Shown here piece after piece: positions 23,862-30,523 of a stretch of 30,523 bases of DNA (position 1 is the first letter of the stretch; every line of letters begins with the position of its first letter). The stretch spans positions 1 to 30,523 of the forward strand of contig DCDF01000107.1 of assembly GCA_002316295.1 (NCBI GenBank). Reading direction: 5' to 3'. The stretch comes from Syntrophaceae bacterium UBA1062 (GTDB taxonomy: Bacteria > Desulfobacterota > Desulfomonilia > UBA1062). A model generated the notes under the pieces. That model was not told where the DNA came from, made no database searches, and saw only the letters and a program-made list of their open reading frames with translations. Position numbers and translations under genes: made by a program.

Positions 23862-24080
23862 CTAATCCTTCTGAATCACGATCCTGTAGCCGCTCCCATC
23901 CGGCTCGACGATCTGAACGTCCCAGCCCTTGCTCTTCGCGGCGCGCGATACATTTTCTTTCGATGTGTCCGTATCCACGAGAATCTCGATCCGCCCTTTC
24001 GTCATCTCCCTGATCTTGCTCATGGTAAGGATGACCGGCTGAGGGCAGGAGAGGCCGCGGGCGTCTATTCGTGTGCTCAT
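23862..24080 (-). CDS. yedF: TusA-like sulfurtransferase-fold protein of the YedF type
   Basis: A 72-residue protein consisting only of the TusA/SirA fold. RGLSCPQPVILTMSKIREM carries the CPxP motif with the reactive Cys at 12, and IEILVDTDTSKENVSRAAKSKGWDVQIVE follows as the usual beta-alpha-beta core. YedF proteins tied to selenium are normally about 190 residues with a second DsrE-like domain; here only the first domain remains, so this is a short, single-domain version. GGAGGAGA precedes the ATG. It is 12 bases downstream of yedE on the same strand and converges on selD. Likely role: moving sulfur or selenium between YedE and SelD; the selenium role is inferred from neighbours. Confidence 0.85.
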   Translation of the reverse strand: MSTRIDARGLSCPQPVILTMSKIREMTKGRIEILVDTDTSKENVSRAAKSKGWDVQIVEPDGSGYRIVIQKD

Positions 24081-24092
24081 GGGTCTCCTCCT

Positions 24093-25184
24093 TTATGCGA
24101 GTTTCGTTCTCATGGTGAATCCGATGAACAGGCAGACGACGATACCGATTGCCACCGCCGCCGCTCCGTGCGTGCCGATCCCCGCAGGGGAGCTCGCAAG
24201 GCCGAAGTTGTGCGCAAAGGCGGCGCCAGCCACCATGCCGATGACGAACACGGCGGCATCGCCATCGCCTTCACCGCTCAGGAACAGCTGCCTCCCGGGG
24301 CATCCTCCTGCCAGAGCGAATGCGAGCCCCGCGAGCGTCATGCCGGCAAAGTTCCAGAAGTGGAGCGTGTGCGCCACGGGCTGGCCGGTGAATCCAGGGT
24401 TGAACTGGCCGAGAACGAGATTGGTGACAAAAGCAGCCAGCACCAGCGCAACCAGGCCGCCGAGGAGATGGGTCTGGCCGAAGAGCGTGAGGTCGCGAAT
24501 GGCGCCCATGGTGCAGAACCTGCTCTGCTGCGCGAGAACCCCCACCACGAGCCCGATGCCCAGGGAAACGAGCAAAGGCGCGTGCATGGAGCCCGGGCCT
24601 TTCACGCTGTAGAAGAGCACGCCGCTGGCCGGCTCTCCCTGGATCTGCGGATATATGAATACGAGCAGAAGAAAGCCGAACGCGATGAGCGGCATGAGCA
24701 GCCCTACCGAGGGATAGGTTTTCTGTGACCGGCCGAGGTTGTAGCCGTTCTTCAGAAAGAGCGTGCCGATCCATATGCCGAACACGAGGCCCGCTATCCC
24801 GAGAACGGCGTTGAGATCGCCTCCTGCGAGCCTGAGCATGGCCCTCCACGGGCAGCCGAGGAACACCAGGGCCCCGATCATGGCAAAAACTCCCAGCACG
24901 AAGCGGACGATGGGCGCGGACCCCGCCCGCGGCCTGAACTCCCTGAAGATCAGAGCGGCCGCGAATGACCCCAGTACGAAGCCGATGATCTCCGGCCTCA
25001 TATACTGGACGATATCCGCGCGATGCAGACCGAGTGACCCTGCAATATCCCTCTCGAAACAGGCGACGCATATCCCCATGTTTCCGGGATTGCCGAGCTT
25101 CTGCAGGATGGGGGCCAGTATCCCGATAACCGCCCCGACCCCGATGACGCCCCACCGAGATGCCAGTACATTCTTCATTCCCAT
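24093..25184 (-). CDS. yedE: YedE-family putative selenium transporter
   Basis: A 363-residue inner-membrane protein of the YeeE/YedE family with two repeats and about ten transmembrane helices. Cys-containing membrane motifs are conserved: GICVACFERD, VFLGCPWRAMLRLAGGD, QQSRFCTMGAIRDLTLFG and ALAGGCPGRQLFLSGEGDGDAAVF. The paired GGCPGRQ and QSRFCTMGAIRD elements are typical of YedE proteins, which are thought to carry thiosulfate-like or selenium compounds. The start at 25184 has AAGGAG nine bases upstream; the open frame continues to 25268, which also lies after the predicted promoter but lacks a ribosome site. Adjacent yedF and selD suggest a selenium-supply module. The exact substrate has not been shown by sequence alone. 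Confidence 0.88.
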   Translation of the reverse strand: MGMKNVLASRWGVIGVGAVIGILAPILQKLGNPGNMGICVACFERDIAGSLGLHRADIVQYMRPEIIGFVLGSFAAALIFREFRPRAGSAPIVRFVLGVFAMIGALVFLGCPWRAMLRLAGGDLNAVLGIAGLVFGIWIGTLFLKNGYNLGRSQKTYPSVGLLMPLIAFGFLLLVFIYPQIQGEPASGVLFYSVKGPGSMHAPLLVSLGIGLVVGVLAQQSRFCTMGAIRDLTLFGQTHLLGGLVALVLAAFVTNLVLGQFNPGFTGQPVAHTLHFWNFAGMTLAGLAFALAGGCPGRQLFLSGEGDGDAAVFVIGMVAGAAFAHNFGLASSPAGIGTHGAAAVAIGIVVCLFIGFTMRTKLA

Positions 25185-25287
25185 ACGGATACGCTCCTTC
25201 TCCACGGAATCGGATACATCATGAACCGGCCGGATTCCCTGCCTGGTCCGGCAGGTTGTCTTCGGCACGGCATGACAGCCGGGTCCG

Positions 25288-25316
25288 TTTATAATGAGTA
25301 TGCTCTCTCAAGGCAA
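25288..25316 (-). promoter_or_regulatory. sigma-70-like promoter of yedE-yedF
   Basis: On the minus strand TTGCCT (25311-25316) and TATAAA (25288-25293) lie 17 bases apart. The start would be near 25281, leaving a leader of about 97 bases before the preferred yedE ATG. Confidence 0.65.
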
Positions 25317-25466
25317 ATAGTTTGATAGAATAAAATTATGGCATGCATGCAAAAAGCTCATGGAGCTTTCCGGGTGCGATATCGGCCGGAGGTCTTCTCT
25401 CTCCTGCCGGCCTATGGACGTCCATGATCCTGTTACGGGCTCCGTCCGAGGGGATGTCCTTGCTGC

Positions 25467-25495
25467 TTGTGTTTTGCGGCGTTTTGTTTCATAAT
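25467..25495 (+). promoter_or_regulatory. sigma-70-like promoter of the amino-acid ABC operon
   Basis: TTGTGT (25467-25472) and CATAAT (25490-25495) are separated by 17 bases. The ribosome site GGGAGGA and ATG 25542 follow about 40 bases later. Confidence 0.55.
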
Positions 25496-25541
25496 CACGA
25501 GCCGTGACTTTCCAAGATATTACCAGCGGGAGGAAAAGATA

Positions 25542-26336
25542 ATGAAAAAGCTGTCTTATGCAATCGGACTGGTGGGCATGATCGTGGCGTTTTTCTCGGC
25601 TCCGGGAGTTGCCGCCGATGATTCGTGGGAAAGGGTCAAGGCTGCGGGCAAGCTCGTCATCGGAATCGACGATGCATTTCCGCCCATGGAGTTCAGGAAC
25701 GAACAGAACGAGCTCGTGGGTTTTGATATCGATGCATCCAGAGAGCTGGGCAAGAGGCTCGGAATCGAGATCGTCCATGTCCCCACCGCCTGGAAAGGCG
25801 TGATCATGTCCCTGAAGACCAAGAAGTTCGACATCATCTGGTCCGGCATGTCCATCACCGAGGAGCGTATGAAGGAGATCGCCTTCACCAAGCCTTACAT
25901 CATGGAGAAGCAGATCATGGTGGTCAAAGGTGATAATCAGACGATCAAGAGCGTCAAAGACCTTGGAAACAAGCATGTCGCGGGCGTTCAGCTCGGCTCT
26001 ACCTCGGAGGAGGCCATGAAGAAGCTCGGGACTGAATTCAAGGAGGTCAAGCGCTACGACAACAACACCTCGGCCTTCATGGACCTCAAGATCGGAAGGA
26101 TCGATGTCCTGGCCGTGGACGAACTCGTCGGCCGCTACTACCTCTCGCAGCGTCCCGGCGAGTATCGCGTGCTGCCCGAGCCGCTGACGTCCGAGCCTAT
26201 CGGGATCGGCATCAGGCAGGAGGACGTGGCGTTGAAAGACATGATTCAGAAGACCCTCGATGAGATGTTCGCCGACGGCACCATGAAGAAGATTTCCATC
26301 AAATGGTTCGGAGATGACATCACTTCATGGAAGTGA
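25542..26336 (+). CDS. polar amino-acid ABC transporter, periplasmic binding protein
   Basis: A 264-residue family 3 solute-binding protein. Residues 1-25 form a signal peptide (LSYAIGLVGMIVAFFSAPGVAA). The mature part opens with GKLVIGIDDAFPPMEFRNEQNELVGFDIDASRELGKRLG, the SBP_bac_3 signature, and carries ligand-contact segments KKFDIIWSGMSITEERMKEI, AGVQLGSTSEEAMKKLG and KIGRIDVLAVDELVG. It should bind a polar amino acid such as an acidic, basic or glutamine-type ligand. GGGAGGA precedes ATG 25542; the open frame begins at 25467 in the promoter and is not a real start. The next gene (permease) overlaps the stop by ten bases. Confidence 0.92.
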   Translation: MKKLSYAIGLVGMIVAFFSAPGVAADDSWERVKAAGKLVIGIDDAFPPMEFRNEQNELVGFDIDASRELGKRLGIEIVHVPTAWKGVIMSLKTKKFDIIWSGMSITEERMKEIAFTKPYIMEKQIMVVKGDNQTIKSVKDLGNKHVAGVQLGSTSEEAMKKLGTEFKEVKRYDNNTSAFMDLKIGRIDVLAVDELVGRYYLSQRPGEYRVLPEPLTSEPIGIGIRQEDVALKDMIQKTLDEMFADGTMKKISIKWFGDDITSWK

Positions 26337-27355
26337 GAAACAGCCGGCCCGGCGCGTTGACAGGCGCGCTGGGCCTCGTGATACTCCTGCTCATCATTCC
26401 GGCGGCATCTCATGCCCAGCCGGATCCGTATGACATCCTGGCGACAGCGACACGGGAGTTCAATTCGGGAAACATCGAAAGCGCGCTGAATACCTTCCTG
26501 ACGGTCCCGGCCCCTGCCCAGGGGGAAGACGGCGGAGCCTTCGTGAGGTCTCGCATGGAGGCCGCCAAGATCTGTTTCAGTACGGGCGAGTACAAGAAAA
26601 GCGCGGCTCTGTGCAGGGAGATTCTCGATGTCTATCCGGAGAACCTCGAGGCCAAGAACCTGCTCAAGCAGATAGCGGCCGCGCAGACGCCCAAATGGCT
26701 GCGGTTTCTCAAGGACATGGGCACGTACTTCCCCACCTTGCTCAAGGCGTCGGGCATGACCATTCTCCTGGTGCTCATCACCATGGTCATCTCGCCCGTT
26801 GCCGGACTCTTCATCGCGCTTGCCAGGATCAGCCGCATCAAAAGCATTTCATTCATCTTCTGGTGTTATATCTGGATATTCCGGGGTACTCCGCTTCTGC
26901 TCCAGCTCTTCTTCATTTATTACGGGCTGCCGCCGCTGGGCATCACCCTGGACCCGTTCACCGCAGCGGTGCTCGGCCTGGGACTGAACTATTCGGCCTA
27001 TCTGGCCGAGATCATGCGCGGGGCCATCGAAAGCATCGACCCCGGGCAGATGGAGGCTGCCAAATCGCTCGGGATGACCTACTGGCAGGCCATGAGACGC
27101 ATTATCGTGCCCCAGACCTACAAGCGGCTCGTGCCGCCCGTGGGCAACGAGTTCATCGCGCTGATCAAGGACACCGCCCTGGTTTCGACCATCGCCATGG
27201 TGGAGCTCATGCGGGCCGCGGACCAGATTTTCAACACGACATTCAATATCTTCATCCTCATGCAGGCAGCCATGATCTACCTGGTGATGACCAGCATCTT
27301 CACCGTTTCCTTCCGGAAACTCGAGGACAGACTGGGGGTATATGAGAACCGATGA
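26327..27355 (+). CDS. amino-acid ABC transporter permease with N-terminal exported helical-repeat domain
   Basis: A 342-residue HisM/GlnP-type inner-membrane permease that is about 110 residues longer than usual. The first 30 residues form a cleavable-looking signal or anchor segment (GALGLVILLLIIPAASHA). Residues about 31-120 form two TPR-like helical units (DILATATREFNSGNIESAL and ICFSTGEYKKSAALCREIL). The permease domain starts near 134 with PTLLKASGMTILLVL. Its EAA loop, AEIMRGAIESIDPGQMEAAKS (about 227-247), is where the ATPase docks. GTPLLLQLFFIYYG and NEFIALIKDTALVSTIA are standard. The start overlaps the binding-protein stop by ten bases and the stop overlaps the ATPase start by four. 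The extra domain is discussed in the findings. Confidence 0.9.
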   Translation: MEVRNSRPGALTGALGLVILLLIIPAASHAQPDPYDILATATREFNSGNIESALNTFLTVPAPAQGEDGGAFVRSRMEAAKICFSTGEYKKSAALCREILDVYPENLEAKNLLKQIAAAQTPKWLRFLKDMGTYFPTLLKASGMTILLVLITMVISPVAGLFIALARISRIKSISFIFWCYIWIFRGTPLLLQLFFIYYGLPPLGITLDPFTAAVLGLGLNYSAYLAEIMRGAIESIDPGQMEAAKSLGMTYWQAMRRIIVPQTYKRLVPPVGNEFIALIKDTALVSTIAMVELMRAADQIFNTTFNIFILMQAAMIYLVMTSIFTVSFRKLEDRLGVYENR

Positions 27356-28110
27356 TCGAACTGGTTGATGTCGTCAAGCGTTTCCACGACTTTCTTGCCG
27401 TGGACCGGGTGAGCCTGAAGATCGACAAGGGCGAGAAGATCGTCATCATCGGACCGTCAGGCTCCGGGAAAACCACGCTGCTCAGGATGATCAACTTTCT
27501 GGAAAAGATCGACTCGGGCCGGATACTGATGGAAGGCAGGGAAGTAGGATACCGCAAAGACAAGAAGGGCAGGCTCGTGCTGGAAAAGCAGGATGTCATC
27601 TGCGCATTGCGCTCGGAGATCGGCATGGTGTTCCAGCACTTCCACCTTTTCCCCCATATGACCGCCCTGCAGAACGTCATGGAAGGGCCCATCACCGTCA
27701 AGAAACAGCCCCGGGAGGATGCACGCAGGATCGCCCTTGACCTGCTCGGCAAGGTGGGCCTGCTGGACAAGAAAGACACCTATCCGGCATTCCTTTCCGG
27801 AGGGCAGAAGCAGAGGGTAGCCATTGCCAGGGCTCTGGCGATGAAACCCATGCTCATGCTTTTCGACGAACCCACCTCCGCGCTCGATCCCGAGCTCGTG
27901 GGAGAGGTTTTCACCACGATCAAGAAGCTTGCCGAGGAGGGGATGACCATGGTGATCGTCACCCACCAGATGGGCTTTGCCCGTGAAATGGCCGACCGAG
28001 TCATCTTCATGGACGAGGGAAAGTTCATCCTCGAAGGAACCCCCAAGGAGGTCTTTTCGCATCGCATGGATAATGCGCGGGTCAAGGCCTTTCTCGACAA
28101 GGTCCTGTAA
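27352..28110 (+). CDS. polar amino-acid ABC transporter ATP-binding protein
   Basis: A 252-residue ABC ATPase of the GlnQ/HisP type powering import with the upstream permease and binding protein. Walker A is GPSGSGKT, the Q-loop is MVFQHFHLFPHMTALQNV, the signature is LSGGQKQRVAIARAL, Walker B is LMLFDEPTSALDP, and the switch His follows in VIVTHQMGFAREMADR. The insertion before the Q-loop (KDKKGRLVLEKQDVICAL) is slightly longer than in GlnQ. ATG overlaps the permease TGA as ATGA, indicating translational coupling. No clear terminator was found in the following 140 bases. Confidence 0.95.
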   Translation: MIELVDVVKRFHDFLAVDRVSLKIDKGEKIVIIGPSGSGKTTLLRMINFLEKIDSGRILMEGREVGYRKDKKGRLVLEKQDVICALRSEIGMVFQHFHLFPHMTALQNVMEGPITVKKQPREDARRIALDLLGKVGLLDKKDTYPAFLSGGQKQRVAIARALAMKPMLMLFDEPTSALDPELVGEVFTTIKKLAEEGMTMVIVTHQMGFAREMADRVIFMDEGKFILEGTPKEVFSHRMDNARVKAFLDKVL

Positions 28111-28248
28111 GAAAAGCCCCTTCCGGGCGCAAGCCGCACCAATACGCCGGCTCGACGGTTGGTCGTACCGCCTACGGCATCGCGCCGATTTCCCCCTGTC
28201 CTGTAGATTCTCATCCTCGTGCAGTTATTCATAGAGTTATCAGAGAAC

Positions 28249-29046
28249 ATGGTTATTGACCGACCTCATCAGATCATCGCTATAGGAGACTCGCTGACCT
28301 CGGGATCACAGCCTGGAGTCAGCGAGTATGCGCCGTACACCGGTCCGGACGCACGGGAGCTCCTCTCCACATCATACCCCTACGTGCTCTCCGAGCTGCT
28401 CTCCGTCAGGCTGGGCCCCAGACTTGTCCGGAACCTCGGGAGGAGCGGGAGCACCACGCGCGACTGGCTGCCCGGAAACGTGTGGGAAAGAAAGGATGTT
28501 CCGGGCTTTCCGCTGAACGGAAAGCCTCTGGACATGATCCTGGCGTCGCGGGAGGATATCAGGCTGTGCCTCATGATGATCGGAACCAATGACGTGAGCA
28601 GTTCCGTGCTGCCGGACTTCCTCATACGGAGGATCAACGGCGTCATCGGGTATGAGGATGACGACTTTCTCATGACCCGGGAAAATCTGGTCATCATACT
28701 GACCCGCCTGCACGAGAAAGGCATTACAACCTATCTTGCGAAGATTCCCCCCAACAGATACCAAGGCGGGATCGGCATCCTCGGTATCGACAGAATCTTT
28801 TTTACCCAGAGGAAAGTACAGGAGAAGCTGGACCTCTATACGCGCATGGTGAACAGCAGAATCGACGAGATATATACATCGTATCCCCACCTCGCCCGCA
28901 GAGGGCCAGACTTTTACACGCTCTTCAAGGGCAGGAGCGATATCTGGAACCGGGACCTGATGCACCTGAACACACTGGGATACCGGTTCATGGCCTGGAC
29001 CTGGGCGGGGCTCCTGAGGTCGGAGAAGATCGATATCCAGGTGTGA
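28249..29046 (+). CDS. SGNH/GDSL-family hydrolase
   Basis: A 265-residue SGNH-type ester or lipid hydrolase without a clear signal peptide. Block I is IIAIGDSLTSGS (nucleophile Ser15), block II is NLGRSGSTTRDWLPGNV (oxyanion Gly), block III is LCLMMIGTNDVSSS (the GxND Asn), and block V is NRDLMHLNTLGYRFM (Asp-x2-His). All four are correctly ordered. A central insert of about 70 residues (DDFLMTRENLVIILTRLHEKG to the RKVQEKL region) resembles the usual helical lid. The start is uncertain: GTG 28219 would add ten residues and neither start has a strong ribosome site. Substrate cannot be inferred; carbohydrate esters or lipids are possible. It is unlinked to the ABC operon by strong signals. Confidence 0.85.
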   Translation: MVIDRPHQIIAIGDSLTSGSQPGVSEYAPYTGPDARELLSTSYPYVLSELLSVRLGPRLVRNLGRSGSTTRDWLPGNVWERKDVPGFPLNGKPLDMILASREDIRLCLMMIGTNDVSSSVLPDFLIRRINGVIGYEDDDFLMTRENLVIILTRLHEKGITTYLAKIPPNRYQGGIGILGIDRIFFTQRKVQEKLDLYTRMVNSRIDEIYTSYPHLARRGPDFYTLFKGRSDIWNRDLMHLNTLGYRFMAWTWAGLLRSEKIDIQV

Positions 29047-29087
29047 CCTTCTTTTTTGAGGAGAGCCGTCTTCCTCCGGCCGAACGC

Positions 29088-29114
29088 TTGTGCTGTATCG
29101 CAAAATCGTATAAA
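29088..29114 (+). promoter_or_regulatory. weak candidate promoter for the secernin-like gene
   Basis: TTGTGC (29088-29093) and TATAAA (29109-29114) lie 15 bases apart, a shorter spacing than ideal, in an AT-rich patch about 80 bases before the ATG. Confidence 0.3.
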
Positions 29115-29196
29115 TTATAAGAAGTAAGGAAGACAGCAGGCCGATCCTATTGAAGCGGGAAGACATGATCTTCAGGACGACCTGAGAGGAAATGTC

Positions 29197-30468
29197 ATGT
29201 GCGACACCTTTGCGGTAGGAGAGCGGCGGACATCCAGGGGCAGCTGGATCTTCGCAAAAAACTCGGATCGAGAACCCGATGAGGTTCATCTCGTTGTCTC
29301 TTTGCCTCGCAAAGAATACCGCCGCGATCAAGACCTGAGATGCACGTACATCACTATTCCCCAGGCGCGGAACACCCACGCGGTTCTCCTCTGCAAGCCG
29401 TTCTGGATCTGGGGGGCCGAAATGGGGCTCAATGAAAGGGGAGTGGTGATCGGCAACGAAGCCTTGTTTACGAAGAAAAAGCCCGAGAAATCCCCCGGCC
29501 TCATCGGTATGGATCTTGTGCGCCTGGGACTGGAGAGGGCAGGCACAGCCCGGGAGGCTGCCGACGTCATTGCAGGCCTGCTCAGACGCCACGGGCAGGG
29601 CGGCGTATGCGGCTACCGGGACAGGAAGTTCGCCTACATGAATTCCTTCCTCATCATGGACCGTACCGAGATCGTCGTCCTGGAGACTGTCGGCAGGGAT
29701 TATGCACTGAAAAGTTATCAGGACTGCGCCGCTATTTCGAACGGAATCACCCTCGGTAACGACTGGAAGAAGTCGAGCCTTCCCTGGGGCACGAACCTCC
29801 AGATGTACAGTGACCCTTTCATGACCTATTTTTCCGGAAGCCGCCGGAGAAGAGAGCAGGTCATGGACCGCATAAGCGCGGCCGGAGGCGCTTTCTGTGT
29901 GGACAGTGCATTCGAGATTCTCAGAGGACACCGGGGGGATCGTCCGTTCACCGGGCTCAATCACGATGTGTGCATGCATGCAGCCGAGCCTCTGATCAGG
30001 AGATCTCATACCACCGGGTCTCTGGTGGCGGAACTGGACGCCTCGTCCGGGTTCCGCATCTTCGTAACGGCCGGATCTTCTCCATGTCTGACGCCCTTCA
30101 AGCCTGTCCTACCGTTGAAAATGCCCGCCGGCGTCGATCAGGGCGGTCCGCGTTACAGCGACGACTCGTACTGGTGGAGACACGAGGCGTTTCGCATCCA
30201 GGCGGAGATGCGGCTGACAGAGGTGCAGGGCCCTCTTCTGAAAGAGATCCGGGAGCTCGAGGGCCAATACTGCACCAACATACCTTTTTCTCCGTGGGAG
30301 GGCGCGGATAGGGCGCTCCTTTCGGCGAGCGAGGAGGCGTTCTTCCGATCCTCGGCGCTCGAGGCCTCATGGCTCCAGGCCATGAAATCAATGGACAGGG
30401 ATGCGAGGCCGCTGCACAATGCATTCTGGAAATCGATCGCCAGACGGAATCACGTTCCTTTCGATTGA
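29197..30468 (+). CDS. secernin/C69-like N-terminal-nucleophile hydrolase
   Basis: A 423-residue protein of the secernin branch of peptidase family C69. It begins MCDTFAVGERRTSRGSWIFA; after Met removal Cys2 becomes the N-terminal nucleophile, and AKNSDREPDEVH is the family-wide KNSDR element. AEMGLNERGVVIGNEALF is the second strongly conserved Ntn segment, with SNGITLGNDW further on. C69 enzymes are usually dipeptidases; secernins have unclear substrates. ATG 29197 has AGAGGA seven bases upstream. A minus-strand open frame across 28372-30009 is a shadow of this gene and the SGNH gene. The gene ends 55 bases before the window edge and the stop is intact. Confidence 0.87.
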   Translation: MCDTFAVGERRTSRGSWIFAKNSDREPDEVHLVVSLPRKEYRRDQDLRCTYITIPQARNTHAVLLCKPFWIWGAEMGLNERGVVIGNEALFTKKKPEKSPGLIGMDLVRLGLERAGTAREAADVIAGLLRRHGQGGVCGYRDRKFAYMNSFLIMDRTEIVVLETVGRDYALKSYQDCAAISNGITLGNDWKKSSLPWGTNLQMYSDPFMTYFSGSRRRREQVMDRISAAGGAFCVDSAFEILRGHRGDRPFTGLNHDVCMHAAEPLIRRSHTTGSLVAELDASSGFRIFVTAGSSPCLTPFKPVLPLKMPAGVDQGGPRYSDDSYWWRHEAFRIQAEMRLTEVQGPLLKEIRELEGQYCTNIPFSPWEGADRALLSASEEAFFRSSALEASWLQAMKSMDRDARPLHNAFWKSIARRNHVPFD

Positions 30469-30523
30469 ATGCCCAGCCGCTCGCGGTGCAGCGCTTCAAC
30501 CGGGTGATATCTCTTCAGCCCGG

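Larger units (their letters stand above)
25185..25541. other. divergent control region of yedE and the amino-acid ABC operon
   Basis: No gene is evident. It holds the outward yedE promoter and the ABC operon promoter listed separately, and an AT-rich patch at 25315-25340. Confidence 0.5.

Noticed and set aside
28372..30009. 545-codon minus-strand open frame
   Set aside because: It is antisense to the SGNH hydrolase and the secernin-like gene, which have clear motifs, and its own sequence has no family features.

Overview
The window is GC-rich and gene-dense bacterial chromosome, with no rRNA, tRNA, CRISPR array or insertion sequence that I can recognise. The gene set fits an anaerobic, selenium-using bacterium, most likely a Desulfobacterota (former Deltaproteobacteria) relative. 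It includes a selenocysteine-containing SelD, a YedE/YedF selenium module, class I CoA-transferases, iron-sulfur and flavin redox proteins, and ferritin-like and VIT1 iron proteins. The lineage is an inference from gene content, not something read from a marker gene.

Layout. 1-3000: a SIMPL-domain exported protein (cut by the window edge), a PlsC acyltransferase, an isoprenylcysteine-methyltransferase-like membrane enzyme and a GNAT acetyltransferase. 3135-4345: a cation:proton antiporter broken by an amber codon and a frameshift. 4721-6632: a two-subunit CoA-transferase behind an AT-rich, palindrome-rich leader. 6770-7827: a ferritin-like/VIT1 iron transporter preceded by its own promoter, a 32-codon leader ORF and a hairpin. 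7986-9522: a DUF4412-type exported protein and a GlsB/YeaQ small membrane protein with a clear terminator. 9877-14686: a minus-strand run (YfcE-type phosphoesterase, transglutaminase-like protein, nucleoside deoxyribosyltransferase-like protein, iron-sulfur flavoprotein, hotdog thioesterase, ZIP transporter, DUF374 acyltransferase). 15226-15444: a small two-helix membrane protein with its own promoter. 15512-21414: a second minus-strand run (two-domain ferritin-like protein, alpha/beta hydrolase, TraB/ChaN-like exported protein, tRNA-dihydrouridine synthase, YhcC-type radical SAM protein, Ldh-family oxidoreductase).

21565-25316 is the most distinctive part: a selenium island. A LysR regulator is divergent from selD, and selD converges on yedF-yedE. 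The selD active-site codon is an in-frame TGA (selenocysteine 21), followed by a hairpin that looks like a bacterial SECIS element. A gene caller that reads TGA as stop would begin the gene about 39 codons late and lose the catalytic residue. The shared lysR/selD control region has facing promoter-like elements and a dyad in the selD -35/spacer region.

25467-28110 is a polar amino-acid ABC operon (binding protein, permease, ATPase). Its permease carries an unusual N-terminal exported, helical-repeat extension. 28249-30468 holds an SGNH hydrolase and a secernin/C69-like N-terminal-nucleophile hydrolase.

The genes do not form one pathway. The coherent groups are selenium uptake/activation (lysR, selD, yedF, yedE), amino-acid import, CoA-thioester activation, and iron storage/transport. 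No obvious defence or mobile system is present.
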